Origin: Christensenella sp. UBA1224
GTDB lineage: Bacteria; Bacillota; Clostridia; Christensenellales; Aristaeellaceae
Assembly: GCA_002309235.1 (NCBI GenBank)
Contig: DBXA01000183.1
Coordinates: forward strand, 5,643 to 12,424
Reading direction: 5' to 3'
Length of the DNA stretch: 6,782 nt
Position 1 is the first letter of the stretch. Every line of letters starts with the position of its first letter. The translations under genes were made by a program, and so were the position numbers. Of this stretch, positions 1 through 6,232 are shown in pieces. A model generated the notes under the pieces. It did not search any database. It was not told the origin of the DNA and saw only the letters and a list, made by a program, of their open reading frames with translations.

Positions 1-582
1 GTACGGGAGGCTGTGACCGTTCCCGTCACGGTGAAGATGCGCTCCGGCTGGTCTTCCGGGGAGATCAACGCGCCTCTCATCGCGCGCATCTGTGAGGATA
101 ACGGCGCGGATGCCGTTACCGTACACGGCAGGACCAAGGAGATGCAGTATTCCGGCGCGGCGGACAGGGGGATCATCACACTTGTCAGAAAGGCCGTCGG
201 CATCCCCGTGATAGCGAACGGCGATATCCGCACATGGAGCGATCATAAGGCCATGCTGGAGGAAACGGGCGCGGCAGCCGCCGCCATAGGCCGCGGCGCA
301 TGCGGGAACCCATGGGCCTTTTTATCCATCAAAGAAGGCAGGGATATCGAGGTGTCTCCTGCCGAAAGGATACAGGGGGCAATACGGCATCTGGATATGC
401 TGGTGGAATGGGCAGGCGAGACGCACGGCGTGATAGAGGCGCGCAAGCACATCGCCTGGTACCTGCACGGCATCCGCGGGGCAGGCGCTGTGCGCACGCG
501 CATCATGTCGCTGAAAAAAGCGGCGGAAGTCAGGGAAACGCTGCGGGAGTTTGCCGTGCGGTCCGGCGAAAGCGTACTTTAA
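1..582 (+). CDS. dusB: tRNA-dihydrouridine synthase, DusB type (partial, N-terminus outside window)
   Basis: Dus enzymes are FMN-dependent and reduce uridines in the D-loop of tRNA to dihydrouridine in the cytoplasm, using NAD(P)H. The reading frame is open from base 1, so the gene starts upstream. About 193 residues remain of a family usually near 320, and the part holding the catalytic Cys is outside the window. Visible family motifs are VKMRSGW (FMN-contacting Lys, codon 34-36), VHGRTKEMQYSG (His, codon 124-126), IPVIANGDI, and the phosphate-binding GRGACGNPW. These belong to the second half of the TIM barrel. The C-terminal helical domain, with ARKHIAWYLHGIRGA, is the usual DusB-type tRNA-binding tail. 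The gene ends with TAA, followed by an 85-base gap, and is probably transcribed separately from the next operon. The Dus family is certain; the DusB subtype is likely. Confidence 0.93.
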   Translation, partial: VREAVTVPVTVKMRSGWSSGEINAPLIARICEDNGADAVTVHGRTKEMQYSGAADRGIITLVRKAVGIPVIANGDIRTWSDHKAMLEETGAAAAAIGRGACGNPWAFLSIKEGRDIEVSPAERIQGAIRHLDMLVEWAGETHGVIEARKHIAWYLHGIRGAGAVRTRIMSLKKAAEVRETLREFAVRSGESVL

Positions 583-588
583 TTCGCG

Positions 589-607
589 TATGATTTATGT
601 TATCATA
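589..607 (+). promoter_or_regulatory. Candidate extended -10 promoter within a small inverted repeat
   Basis: In the 85-base gap before the five-gene cluster, TGTTATCAT (598-606) fits an extended -10 box, TGn followed by TATCAT, which is 5 of 6 to TATAAT. No good -35 is visible; 578-583 is only TTTAAT, which is acceptable for an extended -10 promoter. The same bases lie in a perfect inverted repeat, TATGAT (589-594) and ATCATA (602-607), with a 7-base spacer. A repressor bound there would cover the promoter. This gap is markedly AT-richer than the genes on either side. The promoter is inferred from the pattern, and six-base inverted repeats also occur by chance. Confidence 0.4.
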
Positions 608-667
608 TCATAGAGAATGACTGCTCCTTAACGACGCCGGAAGGGGAAAGACGGGAGGCTCTATACG

Positions 668-1444
668 ATGAAGGCGATCATACTGGCCGCGGGCTATGCC
701 ACGCGCTTGTATCCCATCACGCGGGATGTACCAAAGGCGCTGCTTGAAATAGGCGGGCGCCCGATGCTCGACTGGTTTTTTGACAATATGGCTGCCTCCG
801 GCAGGTTCGACGGGGCTTATCTGGTATCCAATTCCAGGTATTATCCTGCCTTCCTCGATTGGGCGGAAAAGGCTGCCGTGCGCCATCCGGAGCTCCCCGT
901 GAAGGTGCTGGATGACGGGACGGGGAACGAACAGGAGAGGCTCGGCGCCGTCGGCGATATCGCTTTCGCGATCGAAAAGGCTAAGATCGATGATGATATC
1001 ATGGTCGCCGCCTCGGATAACTTTATCACCTTTGGGCTGGATGGCTTCCTCTCGGCCTTCGAGGAAACGGGCAGGGATACACTCCTCGCCTGGCATATGC
1101 CGGATGCCGAGGACAGGAAGAACATGGCTATCGCCGTGCTGGACGCAAACGGCAATATCATGGACCTTGAGGAAAAGCCGCAGGAGCCCAAGACGGATAT
1201 CGCCATCTACGCGATATACCTCTACAGAAGGGATACGCTGCCCCTTTTCCGGGAATTCCTCGATACCGGCGCGAACGGGGATTCGCCCGGCCGCTTCCCC
1301 GCCTGGTTTTATAAGCGCAAGGAGATGCGCGTGTGGTTTTACCCGGGCGAATGCATCGATATCGGCACAAAGGCCCATTTGGAGGCCGTCCGGGAGCGTT
1401 TCCCGGATGAGACGGCCGTGCACCGCGCCATGCTCTACGAGTGA
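668..1444 (+). CDS. Sugar-phosphate-type nucleotidyltransferase
   Basis: This 258-residue enzyme has the NTP_transferase fold, which joins an NTP to a phosphorylated sugar or a similar head group with release of pyrophosphate. The N-terminal signature LAAGYATRLYPIT (G9, R13) continues to PKALLEIGG with K23, which contacts the substrate phosphate. D117 in AASDNF is the expected first metal ligand. EEKP (168-171) and IDIGT (D231) match the later sugar- and metal-binding motifs of RmlA-like enzymes. The length fits a bare catalytic domain, with no left-handed beta-helix acyltransferase tail. The ATG is preceded by GGGAGG at 653-658, nine bases away. It is the first gene of a five-gene run, and the HAD gene starts 24 bases after its stop. 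The substrate cannot be read from the sequence: hexose-1-phosphate is the default, and a LicC-like phosphocholine or phosphonate cytidylyltransferase is an alternative. Confidence 0.88.
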   Translation: MKAIILAAGYATRLYPITRDVPKALLEIGGRPMLDWFFDNMAASGRFDGAYLVSNSRYYPAFLDWAEKAAVRHPELPVKVLDDGTGNEQERLGAVGDIAFAIEKAKIDDDIMVAASDNFITFGLDGFLSAFEETGRDTLLAWHMPDAEDRKNMAIAVLDANGNIMDLEEKPQEPKTDIAIYAIYLYRRDTLPLFREFLDTGANGDSPGRFPAWFYKRKEMRVWFYPGECIDIGTKAHLEAVRERFPDETAVHRAMLYE

Positions 1445-1452
1445 CGAATACC

Positions 1453-1461
1453 GGGGGGAGG
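1453..1461 (+). promoter_or_regulatory. Ribosome binding site deciding the GTG start of the HAD gene
   Basis: The purine run GGGGGGAGG ends seven bases before GTG at 1469, and no ATG follows in that frame at a usable distance. This supports GTG as the true start and places the HxD-type DFDNTLT motif at the expected position, residues 9-15. Confidence 0.75.
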
Positions 1462-1468
1462 AAAAGAC

Positions 1469-2275
1469 GTGCCAAAATGCGCGCTGATCTATGATTTTGA
1501 CAATACGCTCACCCCGCGCTGCATGCAGGAATACGGCCTGATCGCGGAGCTCGACGCGAGCCCGGATGATTTCTGGGAGGAGTGCAGGGAGTTCGCCCTC
1601 CGCCACAACGCGGACGGCATACTTTCCTACATGGGGGTAACGCTCACCAGGGCAAGACAGCTCGGCATACGCCTCCGAAGGGAGGATTTCGTGCGGCTTG
1701 GCAGGGATATCGATTTTTACCCCGGCGTTGAGGAATGGTTCGGCGCGGTCAACGCCTATGCCGAAACGCGCGGGCTCGAATGTGAGCACTATATCATATC
1801 CTCCGGCCTTGCGGAGCTGATCGAGGGCTCGCGTATCGCGCAGGCCTTCCGGGCGGTTTTCGCGGCCTCCTTCTGTTATGATGACAATGGCGAGGCCTTC
1901 TGGCCGGCAACGGCCGTCAATTATACGGCAAAGACGCAGTACCTGTTCCGCATCAACAAAGGGATACTGGATATCACCAACGACAGGGATCTGAACGAGT
2001 TCACCCCGCAGGAGATGCGGGCGATCCCCTTCGGGAATATGATATACATAGGTGACGGGCTGACGGATGTGCCCTGCATGAAGATGACCAAGCAAAAGGG
2101 CGGCACTGCCATCGCCGTGTACGATGAGGACAGCATCGATACGGCGCAGGCGCTCCTTACCCAGAGACGTGCGCATTACGCTCTCCCGGCGGATTACAGG
2201 CGCGGCGGAGATATGTGGAACGTGGTCTGCGGCCTGATAGACGATATCGCCGCAAGGGAATTTGACCATGACTGA
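1469..2275 (+). CDS. HAD-superfamily phosphatase
   Basis: This 268-residue haloacid-dehalogenase-type hydrolase probably removes phosphate from a small molecule in the cytoplasm. Motif I is YDFDNTLT, with nucleophile D9 and acid/base D11. The helical stretch at about 18-85 is a C1-type cap. Motif II is IISSG (S111/S112), and K155 in NYTAKTQ is a good candidate for the motif III Lys. Motif IV is IGDGLTDVPC, with D196 and D200 as Mg ligands. All catalytic positions are present, so it should be active. It is read from GTG after a strong ribosome site. It lies between the nucleotidyltransferase and the ROK gene, with gaps of 24 and 21 bases. A phosphatase beside a nucleotidyltransferase suggests handling of the same phosphorylated intermediate, which is inference. 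It resembles phosphoserine-phosphatase-like HADs in layout, but its substrate is unknown. Confidence 0.88.
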   Translation: MPKCALIYDFDNTLTPRCMQEYGLIAELDASPDDFWEECREFALRHNADGILSYMGVTLTRARQLGIRLRREDFVRLGRDIDFYPGVEEWFGAVNAYAETRGLECEHYIISSGLAELIEGSRIAQAFRAVFAASFCYDDNGEAFWPATAVNYTAKTQYLFRINKGILDITNDRDLNEFTPQEMRAIPFGNMIYIGDGLTDVPCMKMTKQKGGTAIAVYDEDSIDTAQALLTQRRAHYALPADYRRGGDMWNVVCGLIDDIAAREFDHD

Positions 2276-2296
2276 GGGAACAGGACAGGAGCATAA

Positions 2297-3205
2297 ATGA
2301 GAGATACGAGAAATTATACCATAGGGCTTGATATCCGCGGGGAAAGCGTGCGGCTGGGGATACTCGGCACGCAGGTCGAGCCTGTGTGGCGCGGCAGCGC
2401 AGAGCTTAAGCAAAATGACCCGTACGGGAGCTTTGCGAGCATCCGCGAAGCCCTGGAGGATGCCGGCAGGCGCTACCCGCTTGGGCAGATCGGCATTGCC
2501 TCCGAGGGCATGATCAACATGACGGAAGGGACTCTGAGGCATCCTGCCTTTGGAGAAGAGCCGTTTCCCCTGCGCGAAGCGCTTTCCGAAGCGATGGGCA
2601 TGCCCGTATGGCTGGATGGGCCATCCTTTGCCTCTATGATGGCGGAATGGACATCCGGCGCCTGCAAGGGCATGGACAACGCCTTGTACCTGGAGATAGG
2701 CGATACCGTTACCGGCGCCATGGTCACCGAGGGTACCCTTTGCAGGGGCAAATCTGGCTCGGCAGGCGCGCTGGGCCATATCATCACCCACGCGGGAGGC
2801 AAGGAATGTGAATGCGGTATGCGCGGGTGCCTGAACGCCTATGCGAATATCAATGTTCTCGGCGAGATGTGCTCGCGCGCCCCGGAGGCTGTCATGCTTC
2901 TGGCAAGCGATGGGGACAGGTCCATGCGGGATATGGAGCACCGCTACCTTTCGGAGCTGGCGGAAGGCCTTTCCGGCCTTGTGGCCATATTTGACCCGCA
3001 GGCTATCGTGCTGGGCGGCTTTATCACCCGCGGCGGCAGGTATATGCTGGAAACGCTGCACCGCGTGCTGGAGGAGAAGGCGCCCGCCTATATGGATGGG
3101 GAGCTTCTCATCACCTATGCAAGGCACAGGGTGGACGGCCGGGTGATCGGCGCGGCTGCATTGGCGGATTATTATATCCCCGAGGAAGAGGATGATGAGG
3201 AATGA
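2297..3205 (+). CDS. ROK-family protein with degenerate kinase site (putative pseudokinase or sugar sensor)
   Basis: The family contains sugar kinases such as glucokinase and NanK, and sugar-responsive repressors such as NagC and XylR. This 302-residue protein keeps the ROK frame: an N-terminal IGLDIRGESVRLGI, the zinc module GH161...C171xC173GxxGC178, and FDPQAIVLGG near the C-terminus. There is no N-terminal helix-turn-helix, so it is not a classical NagC-type repressor. Several kinase residues are changed. The phosphate loop DIGGT reads DIRGE (12-16). The catalytic ENDAN-type motif reads DGPSF (107-111), so the usual Asp falls on P109. GTGIGGG reads GDTVTGA (135-141), and AGEIGH reads AGALGH. 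The usual Glu after the Cys module is N180. It therefore probably binds a ligand without phosphorylating it. The acidic tail EEEDDEE is encoded by the bases that serve as the next gene's ribosome site. The start has AGGAG at 2287-2291, five bases upstream. Confidence 0.85.
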   Translation: MRDTRNYTIGLDIRGESVRLGILGTQVEPVWRGSAELKQNDPYGSFASIREALEDAGRRYPLGQIGIASEGMINMTEGTLRHPAFGEEPFPLREALSEAMGMPVWLDGPSFASMMAEWTSGACKGMDNALYLEIGDTVTGAMVTEGTLCRGKSGSAGALGHIITHAGGKECECGMRGCLNAYANINVLGEMCSRAPEAVMLLASDGDRSMRDMEHRYLSELAEGLSGLVAIFDPQAIVLGGFITRGGRYMLETLHRVLEEKAPAYMDGELLITYARHRVDGRVIGAAALADYYIPEEEDDEE

Positions 3206-3648
3206 TCGTCCTGCGCGCGATCGACGGCTATAATTTCAACCGCGTCATAAAGCTGAAGGTAAAGCCGGAGCAGGAGGATTATGTGGCCTCCAACGAGTTT
3301 TCCCTTGCCCAGGCGTATGCCATGCCGGAATGCCGTCCCTGGGCCGTTTACGAGGGGATGACCCCGGTGGGCTTTGTCATGTACGCGCTGGACGCGGATG
3401 AGCATGAATACTGGATCTACCGCCTGATGATCGATGCCGCGCACCAGGGGAAGGGCTATGGCAGACAGGCGCTCCGGCTCGCCATAGAAAGGATACGCGC
3501 GGAAGCCGGAAAAGGCAGGAACATATACATCAGCTTTGAGCCGGAAAACGCTGCCGCCAGAAAGCTCTACGAGAGCGAGGGCTTTGTGCCGGACGGCCGC
3601 ACGGTGGATGGAGAAACAGTGTACCGGCTCGACGGCGTGAAGGAATGA
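3202..3648 (+). CDS. GNAT acetyltransferase, spermidine/diamine acetyltransferase-like (BltD/PaiA type)
   Basis: GNAT enzymes move an acetyl group from acetyl-CoA to an amine in the cytoplasm. The 148 residues cover a whole domain. YVASNEFSLAQAY near residues 27-39 is typical of the BltD/SpeG-like polyamine branch. RLMID leads into the acetyl-CoA pyrophosphate loop QGKGYG (82-87). EPEN (N116) and Y123 in ARKLYESEGF match the late catalytic and CoA-binding motif, Y123 being the usual general acid. The start overlaps the ROK stop as ATGA, so translation is probably coupled. AAGAGG at 3186-3191, inside the ROK tail, is the likely ribosome site. The neighbours suggest an amino sugar or another amine in the cluster's pathway as acceptor, but a polyamine is the family default. 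The family is clear; the substrate is not. Confidence 0.88.
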   Translation: MIVLRAIDGYNFNRVIKLKVKPEQEDYVASNEFSLAQAYAMPECRPWAVYEGMTPVGFVMYALDADEHEYWIYRLMIDAAHQGKGYGRQALRLAIERIRAEAGKGRNIYISFEPENAAARKLYESEGFVPDGRTVDGETVYRLDGVKE

Positions 3649-3673
3649 CCCGGAAAGGGGAAACGCAACACAT

Positions 3674-4735
3674 ATGGCAAAACGTGTACTGAGGATCGTC
3701 TTGATCGTGCTGGCCGCGTGTTTTCTTTTTTACGCACTTGCCGTTTACATGATAGACCCGTATATGCATTATCACGCGCCCTGGTTCGGTCTTAAACCCC
3801 AGCGCTCGGACGACAGCCGGTACGAAAACTACGGCATAGCCCGCTTTTTCGATTACAACGCCGTCATGCTGGGCACCAGCGTCACGCAGGACGCCAGGTG
3901 CAGCGAATACTGCTCTCTTTACGGCGTGAAGGCCATCCGGATCAAATTCGCGGGCTCCTATTTCAGGGAGCTTGCGGATTTCCTGCGCTTTGCCTATGCC
4001 CATCACGAGGGGCAGATCGATAAGGTGTTCTGGGTGCTGGATATCACCCATTTCCTGACGGCCGCCGATAAGGTGGGCCATACGGACAACCCGGAATACC
4101 TGTACGATGACAATCTCTTCAACGATGCCTCCTATCTCCTCAACAAGGATGTGCTGCCGGATCTCGGCCGTGCCCTTGTCAACTTTTCTCCCATCGATTT
4201 TGACTGGAAGGTATGGAATGACCCGACCGGCTATGATGCGCTGATCAGGGTCTATGACCCCAACCGCCCCGCGCAGTCCGAAGAAAAGGCGTTTGACGGG
4301 GATATGAAGGCCATGGTGCTGGAAAACTTTGAAAGCAATATCCTTTCATTCGTCCGGGAGCATCCGGAGACGGAGTTTACCTTCGTCATACCGCCCGGAA
4401 ACGTGTTCTTCTGGGATTACGCGATACGCAACGGGGAATACGACTGCCAGATCGGGGCTATGAAGCTGGCGGCAGGCGAGATATTGGCCTATCCCAACGC
4501 GCGTTTGTTCTGCTATGCCGATGACCCGGGCAAGACGCGCGACCTTGCCCGCTTCAAGGACAGGGTGCATTTCGACCCCGCCATGATGAGCGAGATCATA
4601 GCCGATACGGCCGCGGGAAAGGGGCAGCTGACGGCGGAGAACCTGGATGCGCGCATGGCAGCCCTGCGTGAAATGTGGCTCCTGCCGGATTACGATGCCC
4701 TGTATGCCGGTGAGGACCCTTGGGCAGGCGTCTGA
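3674..4735 (+). CDS. Membrane-anchored SGNH-like surface protein
   Basis: The 353 residues begin with a basic start and one hydrophobic helix (about 8-27), then DPYMHYHAP, so the bulk lies outside the membrane on an uncleaved anchor. GTSVTQ (67-72) places S69 where SGNH/GDSL enzymes and DltD- or AlgX-like proteins have the nucleophile. DRVH (D296, H299) matches the C-terminal DxxH block that completes the dyad. PEYLYDDNLFND (140-151) and the HYHAP segment recall a common but uncharacterised clostridial family of such proteins, often found near exopolysaccharide or MBOAT genes. The likely role is O-acyl transfer or ester removal on a surface glycan, by analogy only. A purine stretch, AAGGGG at 3655-3660, lies 13 bases before the ATG, rather far for a ribosome site. 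The gene follows GNAT by 25 bases and is the last intact gene of the run. Confidence 0.78.
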   Translation: MAKRVLRIVLIVLAACFLFYALAVYMIDPYMHYHAPWFGLKPQRSDDSRYENYGIARFFDYNAVMLGTSVTQDARCSEYCSLYGVKAIRIKFAGSYFRELADFLRFAYAHHEGQIDKVFWVLDITHFLTAADKVGHTDNPEYLYDDNLFNDASYLLNKDVLPDLGRALVNFSPIDFDWKVWNDPTGYDALIRVYDPNRPAQSEEKAFDGDMKAMVLENFESNILSFVREHPETEFTFVIPPGNVFFWDYAIRNGEYDCQIGAMKLAAGEILAYPNARLFCYADDPGKTRDLARFKDRVHFDPAMMSEIIADTAAGKGQLTAENLDARMAALREMWLLPDYDALYAGEDPWAGV

Positions 4736-4737
4736 AC

Positions 4738-4755
4738 GAGGAAAGGGATCTTTTG
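4738..4755 (+). other. Ribosome-site-like sequence and possible TTG start of a lost downstream gene
   Basis: Two bases after the SGNH-like gene's stop comes GAGGAAAGGG (4738-4747), then TTG at 4753-4755 five bases later. The intervals inside the cluster look similar, with a purine-rich site directly after a stop. The frame reads LNSIRAELLHS before it enters DNA antisense to a transposase. This fits a sixth operon gene cut after its first codons by the insertion element. A chance purine run is also possible. Confidence 0.3.
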
Positions 4756-4789
4756 AATAGTATTAGAGCAGAACTCCTTCATTCTGCCG

Positions 4790-5155
4790 CCGCGTATGCA
4801 CATGAGCAGGTTCGCACAGCCAAACAGCATAAAGAACCGATCCATGTTCTTGGCGATCCCGCGCGGTGGACGCCCTCGCTTCCCCTTGGGATAGTACGGT
4901 TCAATCTTGTTGACCCAGTCAGTTCATGGAATGATCTCATCCATTTCCCGAAGGAATTTCTCCTTCTGCGTGACACGCTTTCGTTCGTTGTACTCCATAT
5001 CACTGAAGGCCAACTGATTCATTCTTTCAACCCCTTGCCTGCTCTTTCTTCCTTGTGCTGTTATTCTACCAAGGTTGAGGATTCTTTACTGCCGGAAGTG
5101 TCGATTAATCAGTGTTTCCTTAGAAAAATACAAAAGGCATTTTCCTGACACACAA
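4790..5155 (-). mobile_element. Truncated IS5-family insertion sequence remnant
   Basis: This accounts for most of the 487-base stretch without an intact gene (4736-5222). The element reads on the minus strand: a leader from about 5155 to 5023, then the start of an IS5-type transposase. On the minus strand the outer edge reads GTGTGTCAGGAAAATGCC (about 5136-5153), which resembles the GGCTGTGTCAAAA-like tips of many insertion sequences. No matching inverted copy is visible at the other side near 4740-4800, so that end appears to be missing. A full element of this type is about 1-1.6 kb, so most of it is gone. Both borders are approximate. From 5156 to 5222 I see only AT-rich DNA and the ribosome site of the next gene. 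Confidence 0.55.
4801..5022 (-). pseudogene. N-terminal fragment of an IS5-family transposase, with in-frame stop
   Basis: Read on the minus strand from ATG at 5022-5020, with the purine-rich site AAGGGG just upstream, the protein begins MNQLAFSDMEYNERKR, then EKFLREMDEIIP, a stop, and TDWVNKIEPYYPKGKRGRPP. This is the N-terminal domain of IS5-type DDE transposases (DUF772 region). The family normally has EIIPW here, and the Trp codon TGG has become TGA at 4926-4924. Similarity fades after GRPPRGIAK, near residue 58 (about 4849). The DDE catalytic core is absent. The fragment cannot make a working transposase. Confidence 0.82.
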
Positions 5156-5207
5156 AACAATTTACGGCAGGTACTTATTGAATTGATATTTGGAAAAAAG
5201 TGATAGT

Positions 5208-5214
5208 AAGAGGA
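5208..5214 (+). promoter_or_regulatory. Ribosome binding site that sets the start at 5223
   Basis: AAGAGGA lies eight bases before ATG at 5223. The longer reading frame could begin at TTG 5190, but that TTG has no purine site at a suitable distance. It would also add 11 charged residues in front of a signal peptide. The 5223 start gives a normal signal peptide at the N-terminus. Confidence 0.75.
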
Positions 5215-5222
5215 TATTTCAC

Positions 5223-6203
5223 ATGAAAATATACCGCGTTAGAAAGATTATAGATATTCTGCTTCTAAGTGTTTTTGCTGCAAGCACGATAGGCGGACTT
5301 TATGCAACGAAAGCTGCTGCAGAAAAAAAAGAACCGACGAACATGATAGAAGTATATGAAGGATATTTAGCAGAAGAATCTGGTTTCATTTCGGATGATT
5401 ACCATGAAAATATCGGAACGATGTTCGGAGATATTACAAAAAAAGAACTCAATGAAGAATATCGGGATTATCAAGTCCTTTTATCGGTTGAGCGAGATGA
5501 ATACAGTGAAGTAATGGCGATCCCGGAAACAGAATATTGTCTTTACGATACGGATATAGAAGACTTTGGTGCCGTTATGGTATGCAGCCGTAAGTGTGGG
5601 TACTGGTACGTGCTTGAATTTGTTGGTATGAAAGAAAATAACGGATACAACAGCTACCAGGTCACCTATACAGAGATTATCACAACTGCATTTGAAATGA
5701 AAGAGGGGTATATCCTTGAAGTACATGATCTGCCTGAAATTATCGACAGAATGATCGATAGGGAAGATTATATAACAGCTACGCATTTTACTTTTCTATA
5801 TCAGGATATAAAAGAAGATATTGAAAAAAAACTCATGTATCTCCATTTGACAGAAGAAGTTGAATATCCGATAATAGAATTGTTGGAAGGAAAAACATTT
5901 ACTGGTGTTTTTAACCTAAGCAGGGGAGTTACAAGTATTGAAACACTTACACTTCACGCATATCCATCAGAGCCATTGTCTCTGGAGATATATTATTATA
6001 CGTGCTGTGCAGAAATAACAGAACCAGAGTTGTATGGTGAACTGAAGGAACTGCTTAATCGGTTTATTAATAAAAACCCTGAAATATCACACAATTATCC
6101 TTATGCATACTGCTATGCGGTGGATTCTGATCATATGATTTTGGGTGAATGCATGATTACTTTTGAGACCTATTATGACGAAAGTATATATACAGGTTCG
6201 TAA
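5223..6203 (+). CDS. Secreted protein of unknown function, AT-rich, next to Rhs debris
   Basis: I do not recognise this 326-residue protein. From ATG 5223 it starts with a basic segment (MKIYRVRK), a hydrophobic core (about 9-28) and TKAAA before E34, a normal signal peptide with cleavage after about residue 33. No lipobox Cys is seen. The mature part is acidic, rich in Tyr, Ile and Glu, and carries several Cys (in VCSRKCGYW, YYTCCAE and YAYCYAV), so disulfides are possible. Base use differs sharply from the upstream operon: the 60 bases from 5821 hold 17 G+C, against 38 in the 60 bases from 2461, and A/T-ending codons such as ATA and GAA dominate. This points to recent acquisition. It lies between an IS5 remnant and an Rhs fragment about 30 bases downstream. 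Small AT-rich genes of unknown function in such places are often immunity or cargo genes, but nothing in the protein itself proves that. Confidence 0.75.
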   Translation: MKIYRVRKIIDILLLSVFAASTIGGLYATKAAAEKKEPTNMIEVYEGYLAEESGFISDDYHENIGTMFGDITKKELNEEYRDYQVLLSVERDEYSEVMAIPETEYCLYDTDIEDFGAVMVCSRKCGYWYVLEFVGMKENNGYNSYQVTYTEIITTAFEMKEGYILEVHDLPEIIDRMIDREDYITATHFTFLYQDIKEDIEKKLMYLHLTEEVEYPIIELLEGKTFTGVFNLSRGVTSIETLTLHAYPSEPLSLEIYYYTCCAEITEPELYGELKELLNRFINKNPEISHNYPYAYCYAVDSDHMILGECMITFETYYDESIYTGS

Positions 6204-6232
6204 AATCATACATACTGGTTTTGCACTCCCGA

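Noticed and set aside
608..3127. A long minus-strand open frame of about 839 codons antisense to the first three operon genes.
   Set aside because: It is codon-aligned with the three plus-strand genes, which share one frame and avoid TTA, CTA and TCA codons, so the reverse complement stays open. Its translation shows no recognisable domain, while the plus strand has clear catalytic motifs and ribosome sites.
4720..5148. A plus-strand open frame of 142 codons following the SGNH-like gene.
   Set aside because: Most of it is antisense to the IS5 transposase fragment and its leader. Its proposed start lies inside the SGNH-like gene. Only the first few codons after 4753 could be relics of a real gene.
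5145..5188. A promoter for the AT-rich gene, based on CTGACA (5145-5150) or TTGATA (5183-5188) as a -35 box.
   Set aside because: No convincing -10 box lies 16-18 bases downstream of either, so any match could be chance in AT-rich DNA.
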